Assembly (NCBI RefSeq): GCF_013426205.1
Contig: NC_089423.1
Location: forward strand, 2,542,001 to 2,606,000
Direction of reading: 5' to 3'
Length of the DNA: 64,000 bases
From: Metarhizium brunneum
Taxonomy: Eukaryota; Ascomycota; Sordariomycetes; Hypocreales; Clavicipitaceae
Part shown: positions 44,841 to 57,000 of the stretch, one piece after another
Layout of the letters: each line of letters opens with the position of its first letter
How positions within the stretch are numbered: the first letter of the stretch is position 1
The notes under the pieces: generated by a model
What the model was told of the DNA's origin: nothing
The model's input: only the letters and a program-made list of their open reading frames with translations
Databases searched by the model: none
Made by a program: the position numbers and the translations under genes

Positions 44841-44986
44841 GGCTTCATTGCAAACTCGTGCATCCTCTGATCTCCTCCCTTTGTCTCATCCAACTTCATC
44901 GGTCCTCATTTGGACTTTGGCTTGAACAACTCGCCATTTCCACTGTTAGCATTGCAGCCCGTCAGCCCAACACAACTATTTCCTTC

Positions 44987-46783
44987 ATGACGATGAAACG
45001 TGGCGCCGCCAAGGCTGGGGGTCTGTCGCGGCGAAAGCCCAAAGTCGACGCCTTCGAAAACTTACCACACGATGCCTCTGTTGATCAACTCAAAGCCGCT
45101 GCCGTCCATGTGTCTTTAGAAGAACTCGAGCACAGAGTTGCTGATGTGCGCGATTCGTGGGAGACGGAATCGTTGTTTGAGGAACTAACCCAGGGGAGCC
45201 CCGAGGAACAGTGTAAGTCTTTTATATCTACACCAACACCTAATAATCTATTTCTATTTCTGTTTCTATTTTTGTTTGTATTCGTGTTCCCTTTGGTCTC
45301 GCTCCGTCTTGTCGAATTGCATCATTTGATTGCTCGCGTGTTTGGTTGTTCTTGATATTGCCATCGCTTCCACCCACCCAAGCCATACGCTCCATGTGTC
45401 GAGCCCAAAAACTTGGTTGCTTACTTTCGAACCCCCTAAATATTTTCCATCTCGATTTTTCATCCCTTCACCCATTCATCCTTCTATCCATGAATGCATT
45501 AATTCAAATTAACTGACATTTGCATAGCCCCTGATATTTGTACCCCCGAGGAGTCTGCCCGACTTCGTCGTGAACTACGAGAATACGGCCCCATCATTTT
45601 CTGCAAAAGAACTCTAGATTGCGGTCGCTATACGGCCAAGAAGCTTCTGACTGCCTTTTCCATCTATTCGTCTGATTCTCTCGAGGAAAGAACAGAAGAA
45701 TATTACTCCCATCTCGTGTCGCTGGCCATCACCAGGGAGTTGTCAAAGCGTATCAAGCTGACCGACCACAACACGGTCGACGACGCCGTAGACCTCATCC
45801 AGAAATGCAAAAATATCATTGTCCTCACCGGCGCCGGCATTTCCACCTCTCTCGGCATCCCGGACTTTCGCTCCGAGGGTACCGGTCTATACTCCAAGCT
45901 GGCCCATTTAGGCCTCAACGACCCGCAGGAGGTCTTCAATATTGACACATTCAAGGAAGACCCGACGATTTTCTACTCGGTAGCCAAGGACATCGTCCCG
46001 GCCACTGACCGCTACACCCCGACGCATAAATTCATCGCCATGCTCCACCAGCGCGGAAAACTCCTGACCAACTACTCTCAGAACATTGACAACCTCGAAG
46101 TCAAGGCCGGCTTGCCCAAGGACAAGCTGATCCAGTGCCACGGCTCCTTTGGAACAGCCAGCTGCATAGAGTGCGGCTACCAGACCCAAGGCGAGGCCAT
46201 CTTCCCCGACATGAAGGCCGGCAAGATCCCCCGATGCCCAAAATGTATCCGGTCCCTCCGTGTCAACGGCGGAGCGACCAAGAGAAAGCGCTCTGCGGGG
46301 GTTGAAAAACGCCGCAGCAGACGATGGTCCGACATTGATGATGACGACGACGACGACTCGGGTTATGACATTCCCTCTGCCGGTGTCATGAAGCCAGACA
46401 TTACCTTCTTCGGCGAAAAGCTTCCCGACGAATTCTCCAAGCGCCTCACCGAACACGACCGAGACAAGGTCGATCTCGTAGTCATCATCGGCACATCCCT
46501 CAAGGTGACTCCCGTGTCCGAAGTCTCAAACTGGCTGTCCCCCAATGTGCCCCAGATTTACATTTCCCGTCAGGCAGTCAGTCACATCAACTTCGACATT
46601 GACCTCCTAGGTGACTGCGACGTCGTCGTCACAGAGCTCTGCCGCCGCCTGGGCTGGCCGCTCAGGCATGAAATGGTGCCGCCCAACCAAGTCATCAACG
46701 TGACTCCCGAAACGGGCTACAAGAACAGGCATGTCTTTGAGGCAGTTGTCCCCAAAGCAAACGGCGTTAAAAAAAGCCCTTGA
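44987..46783 (+). CDS. sir2: Sir2-class NAD-dependent protein deacetylase (Sir2/Hst1 type)
   Basis: Exons 44987-45212 and 45528-46783 give 493 residues; an ATG two codons later is an equally possible start. The N-terminal 140 residues match the Sir2 N-terminal domain (DUF592), as in yeast Sir2 and Hst1. The catalytic core has the NAD motif GAGISTSLGIPDFRS from residue 177, NYSQNIDNLE, and the catalytic His280 in IQCHGSFG. The zinc site is Cys288, Cys291, Cys312 and Cys315. GTSLKVTPVSE and PQIYISRQAVSH complete the nucleotide pocket. Between the zinc module and VMKPDITFFGE is an insert (about 323-357) with a basic cluster (KRKRSAGVEKRRSRR) and a run of aspartates; the basic cluster may be a nuclear signal. 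Nuclear histone deacetylation and silencing are expected from the family. The 315-base intron is long for this window. The next gene is convergent. Confidence 0.93.
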
Positions 46784-47395
46784 ACCTAAGAACAAGCGAT
46801 CTCCTTCTATACAAATAGTTGCCTATACGTTTTTTTAAAAACAAAGATCATGGATACGATGTTTTAGATGGATTTTTTTGGTAACACTTGATAATTCAGG
46901 CGAGCCAGGCGTTTTCGAGCTACACACTTGACAGGAGTCGCCTCCCCCGGCCCCTTTGGTTTCACTATATATTTTGTTTTGGCCTGCGTCTATTGGCAAT
47001 GCTGCGACTTTTATGTGTTTTCTTTCCATATAGTGTTAGACATTTGTTGTCGGGCATCCCTTCGAGGGGGGTAATAACCAAGCTACTGGTTCTGAGAAAC
47101 GGAAAGGGATAGGTGGTGCATTTGGCTTGTTTTTTTGTATCGTAAAGAACCCTAGATGCAAAGAATCGTGTAGATTTCATGCTTTAACGACTGTTGCAAA
47201 TCCCTCTATGCTGATGTGACGTGACCACGGCTCCGTAGAAATTAATAATAAAGAAAGGGATATTCAGAGTAGGGCAAATTGTGACGGCCTGTGATATTCC
47301 TCACAGCAATAAATTTTCCTGCCTGACCGCTCGTACAATCATCCCCAAGTCTAGCAATACATACACAACGCCCCCTTCCTTCCTTATGGGCTACT
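46784..47395. other. Convergent intergenic spacer
   Basis: 612 bases between the sirtuin stop and the Scy1-like stop. No gene is seen; it should hold both 3' UTRs. Confidence 0.6.
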
Positions 47396-50386
47396 CTAAA
47401 TCAGACTCTCATACTTGTCTAGCCCTGAAGACTTTTTCCCTCCGGCGTTATTATTCATCTGCTGACCGGAATTTCCCATCGGTGCCATCGGTTTCTGAGT
47501 CGTGGGCGCGCCCCAGCTGCCTGGTGCCGGAGGCGGCTTGATGCTGAACGAGGTGTTTGGCGAGGAAGTGCTGCCTGGTGGGGGAGGCAGCGAAAACGAC
47601 GAGTTTCGTGAGTCGCTCCCGCCCAGTGAAGGTCGGGCTTGCTGCCCAAGGGACATGTTGGACATGGACGTATTCATGCCGCCGAAGCTGGAGCCTGATT
47701 GTGTGGGCGTATGGCTCGAGTAGTTGGAGTAGTTTGATGTGGATGAAGCCCATGGGTTGGATGTTGCAGCTGCCGTGGCGGACCAGTTGATTGATGATGG
47801 GGTTTGCTGCGGAGCCTGCTGGAAGGATGGTTGTTGTGTACTTGGCTGCGTCGGCTGCAGCGGCCGGCTGTATTGTGTTGACGACGGGGCGAGAGTGCTG
47901 AACCGCGCCAGATCTGGAGTTACGGTGCGGAAGCCTGGTTGGCCGCTGCCCATGGCTGGCTGCGTCATCGTCGTCGTTGTCGTCGTCGAAGGACTCGTGG
48001 GGTTTTGTGTAGACCATGAGAACGAAGGTGTTTTCGGCGTGCTGGATGAACTCCCGATTGTGGTGGTGGATGGGGACATGACCGACGGTGTCTTGTCCCA
48101 GCTGGGAAAGCCGTTGTTGCCGTTGGACGATGCCGACATGCCCCCCTTACCCTTGACCAGCGCTTCGAAATCATCCTCATTCCCGCCGGTGCCGCTGTCG
48201 AAGGTGGTGCCGGTGACGCCGCCGAATGCGAGGAAGTCTTCGTTGGGGCGGGCAGTTCCTGTGTTGGCCGTGCCAGATAGCTCTTGCAGTTTCTTTGTTT
48301 GTTCGTCCTCAACCCTTCTAGACAGCGTCTTGATGAGTTCCATGAATGTCTGAAACTGACGCAGATCTAGTAGAGGTCCCAGACTCATACTCCACAGAAT
48401 CGGAAGGATGTCCATTGCTACGAAATCCGCATCCGCATTTTCACCCACAATGCGCAACGCGTTAAGAGTTGCCATCATGACGGCTGGCTCTTTGGTCTTG
48501 ATGGCCTTGATTAGAGGCACAATTTTCTCCTGCATGGTATACTTGTCCAGCGCACTGGAGGAAGATGTCTTTTTATTTTCAACGAGGCCGTTCAGACCGT
48601 CATCGGCTGCAGCATCCGTAGATCCGCCACAGAGGATGACAAAAGCTTGCAAGCCTCGGACCTTGATTGCCAGGCTGTTCGTCTTGCTGAATACTGTAGC
48701 TACCACAGGGAATAGTTCATTCTTAATGGTGCTAAAGTCGAGAACGGGGAGAACAGACGGTAACGTCCTCAAGGCCGCGTCTATGATTGAAGGCGTGGGA
48801 CACTCAATGGCGGCCAGTATTACAGGAAGAATATCTGGTGGAATGGAATCAGTGAGAGAGCGTATTCCGGACCAAGCGAACCAAGCTTACCGTCTTTGAA
48901 CTCCTTTCCAGAAGAGTTGTCGGCGGCCAGTGACAAGTTTTCCAGAAATATCATTAATCCTGCATCTCGAGCCGGGTCCTTTTCTTGTCCTTGCTTGGCA
49001 TTGACCACGAATATCTCCTTCAAAGCCGGACGAACCTTGTCACCGAATGCTCGTCGGGCAGATGGTAGCAGGTCAATTATTTTGAAGACATTCTGAAGAA
49101 TCAGTGAAAGCAGATCTCTATCTTTGAGTTCTTCCAAAAGCGCTGGCAGGATCTTCTTCTCCATCACAGATTTTGGAAACGATGGCAACACCTTGTTCAA
49201 GCCCTTCATAAACTGAGACTTCTCATTCGGGGTCTTGGCCGGGAAGGAATCCAAAAACCTTATTGTCGACACTAAAACGTTGTCGAAATACTCGCTTTCC
49301 TGGAATTCACGGGCAGTCATCCGTTGAGCTGGTCGCCTGGCGATCAATCTGGGCAACACGTGGCTTGACAGGTCCTTTGGCAAGGGTCGCGACGACAAAA
49401 AGCCGTTGGACGCGGATGGTGTCGTGGACCCCGATGAAAACAACCTCTTGTATGAAGAAACACTACCATGGCTATCGAGAGGGGATTTGTGCGGCGAATT
49501 GTACAGGGCGATGGCAAGCAAGCCGAGTGAGTACATATCTGCAGATGGAGTCAAGTTATTGTCCATGACGAAGTCGGGAGATGTATAGTCGAGGTTGAGC
49601 TGGACATGTCTTGGTAATCGAGGGTCAATATTCAGCACTTCGCCCAAGCTTATGCCTTGAATCGAGGTCGGTTTCGTTGAGTTGTCGGCCGGGCTGCAGA
49701 AAGACAAACCACTAATCTTCCAATCAGACTATCGAGATTATGTTAGCAGGTCATTTGCAAAGTAGGGGTTCCTGTCTAAGTCCATTGTGGTGTACCTTGG
49801 CATTGATAAGCACAGCATCTGGTGTCAAGTTGCAATGAACAAGACCAGCATTTTCGTGCAAGAATTCTAGAGCCTGGCTAACTTGCAACAGGCCTTTTTG
49901 GATCTCAAGTTCGTCGATTTCAATCTCACGCCGCTTTTTGACGCCACTTGCATCCTCGGTGACAAACCGACTCGACCTCCCTCCTGATCGCTCCTGGTCA
50001 TCCTTCTCCTGCAGCACACTAGACAAGGACGCAGAGACGGGCTCAGTCACGAACTGCAAAACACCGTTCCTCAACTCCTCGACTGGTTCCACTAGCTCTA
50101 GAATCGATGGGTGGCGAAGCTTTGCCAAGTTGGAGGCGTCCTTCTTCAAGCGCTCAACCACCTCGTCCACGGTGCGCTTGAAGCCGGCTGCCCCGGATCG
50201 GCCCAGGGAATTGCCATTCGATAACGTCCTCTTGTCGAAGACGAAGACGCTGTACGCATTGCCAGTGGACTTCTTGGTGGCATCATAAATCTTCCAAGGA
50301 CCGGCGGAGGAGGTGGGATGCTCCGACGTGGAATAGTTTGCGGTGATGTTGGTGGCAGAAAAAGACTTGAGCGCCGAGGTGAACAT
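47396..50386 (-). CDS. scy1: Scy1/SCYL2-family pseudokinase
   Basis: Exons 50386-49796, 49728-48891 and 48834-47396 give 955 residues. The start is the ATG of MFTSALKSF. The kinase-like domain spans about 20-320, but catalytic residues are missing: the HRD motif reads VHCNLTPDAVLIN and the DFG position reads SDWKISGLSF (joined by the first splice). It should be a pseudokinase, as in the Scy1/SCYL2/Ppk32 family. HEAT-type repeats follow (FLDSFPAKTPNEKSQFMKGL, VMEKKILPALLEEL, ILPVILAAIECPTPSI). The last 280 residues are Ser/Thr/Pro/Gln-rich and disordered, ending in KKSSGLDKYESLI. Family members work in clathrin-linked membrane traffic and TOR-related signalling. It diverges from the aminotransferase gene. 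The second splice (56-base intron) rebuilds KDILPVILAAIE. Confidence 0.9.
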
Positions 50387-51214
50387 GGTGTATATCACGG
50401 ACGGTGTGATTCAGAAGCTTGTGATTTCATGTCGTCGAGGTGTCGGTGGTCTGCAGTCGGTGGTGGATGCTGGCGGGCAGTTGGCTGGGCTGCGATTGAT
50501 AGAACCAGTGCGATGGCTAGCTAGTAGCGTCCGGGCTGGATGAAGCCAGATCAGTATTCGTCTCCAAGGGAGCTCAGTTGCAGTCGTGCTGCAAGAACTT
50601 AATCAGGGAAAGCTTCCATATGCCTGCCCCTTTGTTGGCGTGTATCCCGCGGCATAGTTGGTGTCCACTCAGCTGGACGTGCCAGATGTCTCAAGGTCAG
50701 AGAGTCTGAGGGTCCATGCCTGACAAAGAAGGAGGCTTGGCCCAAGACAAGGCCACTTACCCGGTACCAGCGCGCTCTTCCTCAAACCCCGGCGCTTACC
50801 TTCGGCCCTGGCCGCTGGACCGAGCCGGCGGAGGCCAAAGGGCGCGCGGGCCTGTCAACTGGTCAACCGGGGCAGATGCGCTCCCACGCAACCCACGCAG
50901 CGATTGCGCTGTGCGCTGCAACATCACTGACTGCAACAGGCCCAGATCTCCGGTACCGGTACCGGTACTCCATAACTCCTGCGCACCCTTGCTGGGGGAG
51001 CCCGGCTTTATTTTTTTTGTCGAGAGACCGCACTTCGACGACAACCTCAAACTACCTTCCCCTGCTCAGTACGACCCCTCATGACTGTCCAATTGGCGGC
51101 GTGTATATATATTGCGACCATTCCCCCAAGGTCCTCCGCCATTGCATCTTCGGTCGAAACAATACTGTACCATACTACACATTAGACTTCGGCTGCACGC
51201 CCATACCCTCCCCG
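50387..51214. promoter_or_regulatory. Divergent promoter of the Scy1-like and aminotransferase genes
   Basis: An 828-base spacer between two start codons with no supported gene. Its main feature is the triple CCGG array at 50950-50965, about 250 bases upstream of the aminotransferase. Confidence 0.6.
50950..50965. promoter_or_regulatory. Two overlapping Leu3-type sites (CCGGTACCGG)
   Basis: CCGGTACCGG occurs at 50950-50959 and again at 50956-50965, sharing the middle CCGG. This fits the CCGG-N2-CCGG core bound by the Zn2Cys6 regulator Leu3 of yeast, which controls branched-chain amino acid genes. The downstream gene is a branched-chain aminotransferase, so site and target agree. Confidence 0.65.
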
Positions 51215-52523
51215 ATGAGAGCCGCCACTTTTGCGCGGAGCGCCGTCTGGGCCGCCAGCAGGTCCTCACGGACGCTCCAAGCCTCCCGTCCCCTTCGTCT
51301 CTTTAGCATCAAGGCCGAAGCTGCTTCAGACTCCAAGCAGAAGGCTCTTGACCCCAACAGACTCTCCATCACTCAGACATCCAGCCCCAAGCCGCTTAGC
51401 CAGCCCGAAACCCTTGTCTTTGGACGCGAGTTCACTGGTATGTCTTGCCAACCAATTTGTCCCTCTATGTATTGGGGAATGAGAACAGCCTAACAACCGT
51501 CAATTCATAGACCACATGCTTGCCATCGAGTGGACTCAGGAAGATGGCTGGCTCGACCCTAAAATCACCCCTTATCAGAACCTATCCCTAGACCCTGCCA
51601 CCTGCGTCTTTCACTATGCCTTTGAATGTTTCGAGGGAATGAAGGCATACAAGGACAAGGACGGCAAGGTCCGCTTGTTCCGCCCAGACATGAACATGGC
51701 CCGTCTGAACAAGTCCGCTTCCCGTATCGCCCTTCCCACCTTTGAGCCCACCAGCTTCATCGAGCTCATTAGCAAGTTGGTCAACCTTGACTCACGATTC
51801 ATCCCTAACCAGCGAGGCTACTCACTCTACCTTCGACCCACCATGATTGGTACCCAGAAGACCCTTGGCGTTGGTCCTCCTGGCTCTGCGTTGCTCTATG
51901 TCATTGCCTCCCCCGTGGGACCTTACTACCCTACTGGCTTCAAGGCCGTTTCGCTCGAGGCCACCGACTACGCCGTGCGAGCCTGGCCTGGCGGTGTCGG
52001 TGATAAGAAACTCGGTGCCAACTACGCCCCTTGCATTGTGCCCCAGTTACAGGCTGCTAGCCGGGGCTACCAACAGAATCTGTGGCTCTTTGGAGAAGAG
52101 GAATACGTCACTGAGGTCGGTACCATGAACATGTTTGTGGTTCTCAAGGACAAGAAAACCGGTCAGAAGGAGCTCATCACTGCCCCTCTTGACGGCACCA
52201 TTTTGGAAGGTGTTACCAGAGACTCCGTCCTTGCATTGGCCCGCGAGCGTCTTGTCCCCGAGGGCTGGAAGGTCACTGAGCGCAAGTACACCATGAACGA
52301 GCTCTATGAGGCTTCTCAGGATGGTCGCTTGGTGGAGGCTTTTGGTGCCGGTACTGCTGCCATTGTCAGCCCTATCCGAACCATTGCCTGGAAGGGAAAG
52401 CACGTCGAATGTGGCCTGAAGGAGACCGAGGAGTCTGGCGAGACTGCTTTGCGTGTCAAGGAATGGATAGAAGCGATTCAGTATGGTGAAGAGGAACATG
52501 AATGGAGCGTTAAGATTGCGTAA
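51215..52523 (+). CDS. Branched-chain amino acid aminotransferase, probably mitochondrial
   Basis: Exons 51215-51437 and 51511-52523 give 411 residues. The first 35 or so residues are Arg/Ser/Ala-rich without acids (MRAATFARSAVWAASRSSRT), a good mitochondrial presequence. The rest is a full fold-type IV PLP enzyme: FHYAFECFEGMKAYK, RLFRPDMNMARL, GYSLYLRPTMIGT and the Lys in GVGDKKLGANYAP (Lys241 by count), which forms the Schiff base. EVGTMNMFVVL and GTILEGVTRDSVLALA bind the cofactor phosphate. Most relatives have GGN after the Lys-Leu pair; here it is GAN. The enzyme interconverts leucine, isoleucine and valine with their 2-oxo acids. Codon use is strongly biased to C-ending codons, suggesting high expression. 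The promoter carries two Leu3-type sites. Confidence 0.94.
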
Positions 52524-52929
52524 TTTTGAATTCTGATAGAATAGACTAGAAGTTAGGCGCTCGCTGCACATGTATATATAGTTTGGACACCTAACGTAGC
52601 AACGTCATCAAATTAGAAATCAGTTTTGAGCCCATCGTGTCTGCACGTATGAAAACAGGGCATTTGGGCAAGTATTTCGTCACCATGTCGTTGAGAACAA
52701 CAAGTTGCACAGACGCGATGTAGCGTAACGTGAGGCCAGCATTTGATAGAGACTTGAGAAAGAAGTCTAATGCGTCGTACCATTGAAGGAATTTATCTTT
52801 GCCCAAAACAAAAGAAGGCCCTTGAAACATGTACATATTAGCGTTTGATGCCGCGTTGGCCCCCCGATCCCACTCCAATCGAACATAACCCCCTGTCTAT
52901 CCCTTCCTTCGTCGTCCCCTGTCGCCAGT
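52524..52929. other. Convergent intergenic spacer
   Basis: 406 bases between the aminotransferase stop and the complex I subunit stop. A 95-codon frame at 52591-52878 on the minus strand lacks an ATG at its start and known motifs, so it is not called. Confidence 0.55.
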
Positions 52930-53481
52930 TTATTCCTTCTTGTCCTTGCTGGGGTCCGGCAGAACACCCTCTGCTTCTAACCGCCGTCGGGCCTCCTCAA
53001 GGGCCCAAGTAGAGACACTGCAACCCCGTTAGTAAACGAAGTCTTCCAAAGGGTCGATGCTCCAGGAAGAACCATGCGGCATAGACGACCAAAAACTCTC
53101 CGATATAGCAATTCCGCTACCTCGTATTCTATCGAGAAGTCCTTGACCAACCTAGTCTCGCTGTAGTACGCGGCGGAGAATTCGACCACATCGGAATAAC
53201 GGGGTTCGAGGGACTTACGATGTGTCGGGCTTAAAGGCCAGCGCAACACCGGCAGCCAGCAAACTGCCACAGAAAATATACATGGGCCATTCCCAACCCT
53301 CGGGCTCCGGCTTCTCGCCGGGCTTGATGCCCCAGAGCCAGCCGGTAGGAGGTTCGAATTGTGACTCGCCGTGGCCGCCGCCTTGCCGTCGGGAGGTTAC
53401 GGAGAAGGGTCTGGTAGCGATGGGCTGGCGGGCGCAACGCACTGCTCGCAGCGGAGCAACAGAGTGTCGAATAATTGCCAT
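52930..53481 (-). CDS. Mitochondrial complex I ESSS (NDUFB11-like) subunit
   Basis: Exons 53481-53219 and 53017-52930 give 116 residues. The N-terminus (MAIIRHSVAPLRAVRCARQP) is a mitochondrial presequence that ends near the RPFSVTSRR stretch. GWLWGIKPGEKPEPEGWEWP is the segment before the single membrane helix (MYIFCGSLLAAGVALAF). The spliced second exon continues STWALEEARRRLEAEG to a stop after KDKKE. This layout fits the ESSS accessory subunit of the NADH:ubiquinone oxidoreductase membrane arm. It has no catalytic residues and is needed for assembly. The 201-base intron is larger than the second exon. Confidence 0.75.
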
Positions 53482-54019
53482 TTTGGTCTGGCCCGACTGC
53501 GTTTTGTATGGTGCGAGCCGACTGTCGTTTCTCAGTCGCCGGTGATTTGAGATGTGTTGTTGATGTGACCAATGCAGAGGAGGTCCATGGCGGCAGAAGC
53601 AGCGGGCCATATCACGTGATCCACATTACACTATGTACGCCCCCTGGCGCCATATCGGCTGCACCTCATTCGACGAAACAACAATCGACGTCACTGCCTG
53701 CGGAAAGCGTGCAATTACGCAAGTAGTCATTTCTGCTGTTTATCAATGGAGCAGGTGTGAGAAGGCTTCAGCGGCAAGCATGGGGAAGGCGCGACCTCTC
53801 GATGAGGGCATTGAGGAGGGGCTTGCTGAACCTGCCAAGACTTCGGACCAGGATAAGTCAATGGGACCAAGAAGAAGAGCCTGCGCTGCATCTCTTCACA
53901 CAACCGCCCGGCTTCGAGGAAACAACTTTTGCTAAACGCCTGGGGCCGCTCCCCTGTCATTGTTATGGGGACCTTTGCTAAGCAGCTCAGATCAATGGCA
54001 GAAGTAAATCGACGCCAGT
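53482..54019. other. Divergent intergenic region
   Basis: 538 bases between the complex I subunit start and the ArAE-like start, presumably both promoters. No gene is supported; short frames here have no features. Confidence 0.55.
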
Positions 54020-57000
54020 ATGTCGAGCGACAATCAAGATACGGAGGCTCAGGCCGATGATGACATTAGACGGCGTATAAAAGTCCAAGACGACACCCCC
54101 GGAAACTTGGAAGATGATCCTCCAATACAAGTCTCTTTGAGTAGGCCACATATTACAAAACATTCGAGGCCGCGCCTAGAAAGTCGTCGTAGCTCCGCCA
54201 TGAGTATTGCTCAGATCGATCAGGTGCTCTCAGACCATGACATGGATGAAGACACATATGGAGTCTCCGAGGTCCGCGAGGGACTCTTTGAGGCTATATT
54301 TCTGAAGCCACTACATCTTAATGTGGCGGATCTCTTGGAGCGCTCAAAGACCACTTTACCGGCACAATTTGACAAGTCAAACCCATTAGCGCCAAAGTAC
54401 TTCGTCTCGCGACAGTGGCATCAACTGAATTCTCTTTGTCGCCGGATAGCAACTACGAGAGAAGGAATTCGACTCTTCAAGACGTTTTCAGCCTTTTTCA
54501 TTGCGTATTGTCTTTGCCTGTCGCCCGGCGTAAGAGGTTGGCTCGGCCCTTACAATTACATGATGGTTATATCCGTCATTCTCAACCACCCAGCTCGCAC
54601 CCTAGGAGGCCAAATCGAGGGCACGGTTCTTACCATTTTGGGAACAGCTATAGGAATTGGTTGGGGTATAATAGGTCTTCTCTTATCAACTTCTACTCTT
54701 GCCGCCAGTGCTGGCTATGGCGGCATCTTGGCCATGTTTCTTGCGTTGTTCATGCTTGCCTTGGCTTGTATTCGTGCCTTCTTTATCAGGTTCTATCAAG
54801 CAGTTCTCTGCGCTGGAATAGCAATCATGTTCACGACATTGGCGGACACAAACAGCCAAAGCGTCATCTGGAATAATTTACGCAGTTACGCTGTTTCATG
54901 GCTTTTTGGGCAAGTCATTGCATTGGTTGTTAATGTTCTAATATTCCCAGACGCAGGGTCCAGAGCTCTAGCCACGGCGTTACATCAAGCGTTTGGCACA
55001 ATGCAGGTCTGTGCAATTCTCCCTATGGGAATGATATGTTTTGGCTGATTATGCGTCAGGAAGCCCTTGATCTCTCGGACCAACCGTGTGGCATGAGACC
55101 GAGGCGGCGATTAGCCGATGCCTTTGTGAATCTCTCGGAGGCGTATAGAGATATGAGGATCAATATTACGGTCTCAAGATTCAGACCAGACGATGTTGAA
55201 CAATTACGCAACAAAATGCAAGCTGTGATACGAGCACTACTGTCGCTTCAAACTGAACCTGAGCTTCTGCATGAGTCACGCTCAGGACAGGGTTGTGTGG
55301 TCATCGTGGATCGGCGTGATTCTAACAACGTCGACGAACAGTCTCCCCCTTCAAGCTCAAATATCCATTCTGTCGTCCAAACGGCGTCAGATGACATGAT
55401 CCGCAATGTCGTTGAACCTCTCCGAGCTCCGACAAAAGACCTCCTCGATAGCTTGAAGGAAGATCTACGAGTTTGTGACGCCGTGCTAATGGATCTATCT
55501 GGGTATAGAAAGTACCTGGGCCCATCAGAGGTGGTTTCTTCGGACCTTGCACCAGTTCAAATACGAACAAAAATTGCAATTGCGGCTTTTGACACTGTAG
55601 AATCAACTATTCTACACTCAAATGATAGCCCTGTATCTTCAATTCACGATGCCAACGTGGTACAACTCTTGGTTTTTGCAAGGCGTGCTAGGGAAACCAT
55701 TGCAACAGTCGAGGCTCTTATGGACCAAGTCGCCTCAATGCAACGGGTACCAGACTGGCCTCACGCGTATTTGCCGTCTTATCCTATTTGGAAAGCAATT
55801 CATCGAACCAACGCTCAAGTACGTCATGATCGAGGCGGTGTTACTGCGGGGTATTATCAAAAGACATTTGTAGAAATCGCCAGGCTTCTCGACAAGATCA
55901 AGTCACTAGACTACAAGGCGATATCGCAGATTCAGCATGGGCAGGCTCAAGAAGAACCGCAAGCTGAATTTAACCGCTCCATGACGAACTCCGATGCAAG
56001 CATCGCCCCAGTTTCTAAAAAGAGAAAATTGCGATACAAGATTTGGACAGGGTTGTACCGGCTTCAAGGTTTTGAAAGTAGATATGCTTTCAAAGTCTGC
56101 CTTGTCACATCCCTCTTGTCAGTACCATCATATCTTCCTCAAAGTAATGAATGGTGGGATTACTACCAGGTGTGGTGGGTAGTTGTAGTGAGCTGGGCAG
56201 TCATGCATCCGCAAATCGGCGGAAATATACAAGATCTAGTAACTAGGTCAGGTGTAGCTATTCTAGGGGCAACTTGGAGTGGGATAGGATACGCTGCTGG
56301 AGGTGGAAGCCCGTACGTTATGGGCGTCTTTTCAGCTTTGTACATGGCGCCCATGCTCTATCGATATACCATAAGTTCGCATCCAGTAAGTGTCCTTTTT
56401 CTTTGGTGGGGGGGAGCTGCTTTATATTGGTTTCTGACAAGCATTATTTAGCGTTCAGGGCTTGTAGGCTGTCTTTCTTTTACCGTAACGTCTCTTGGTT
56501 TGCAAACACACGGTGGGGGCTCATCTCCCACGACATTTGCCGTGTTTAATGGTCTAGCCTTTTTCATTGGAACTGCCGTGCCGATAATAGTCAACTGGGT
56601 CCTGTGGCCCTTTGTGGCCCGCCGTGAATTAAGACACGCACTCTCATCAATGCTCTTCTTCATGAGCATCCTATACAGAAGTTAGTAAAGCCTCCAATAA
56701 TGGCTGACGACCACACTAACCCTGATAGACGTGGTTGGCAGCTATGTATATTTCAGTGACGGCAAAGAACCGAAGCCGGAAGACATACAGAGGTCAGAGA
56801 TACTCGAAGGGAGACTGCGAGAGGGTTTCGTCAGAATTCGCCAGCTTCTAGTACGTATGCTATCCCATCTCGACGTAGCTTCCTCTGACCGGAAGTCATG
56901 CAGGTTCTCACCCGCCACGAAATTCGACTGCGCGCGCCATTCGACCCTCTTTCATATTCCGGATTGGCAGACGCATGCGAAAGATTCTTTGATCACCTTA

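Larger units (their letters stand above)
41811..44986. other. 3.2 kb intergenic region with a low-complexity leader before the sirtuin gene
   Basis: No gene supported. A T-run at 41825-41836 follows the ATPase stop. Three exact TACGGAGTA/TACTCCGTA copies lie at 42527, 42817 and 43192. From 43361 on there is a chain of unrelated simple repeats: GAGT (43361-43420), CCATTG (43521-43543), GCACTCRA (43741-43772), GCAAC (43994-44023) and a pyrimidine-rich tract (44731-44840). Frames through these repeats are not believable proteins. Confidence 0.6.

Noticed and set aside
52591..52878. 95-codon frame between the aminotransferase and the complex I subunit
   Set aside because: The first codon is TTG, no motif is seen, and the complex I subunit already has its own stop.
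55763..55768. ACGCGT in the ArAE-like gene
   Set aside because: It lies within coding sequence, so it is not counted as a promoter element.
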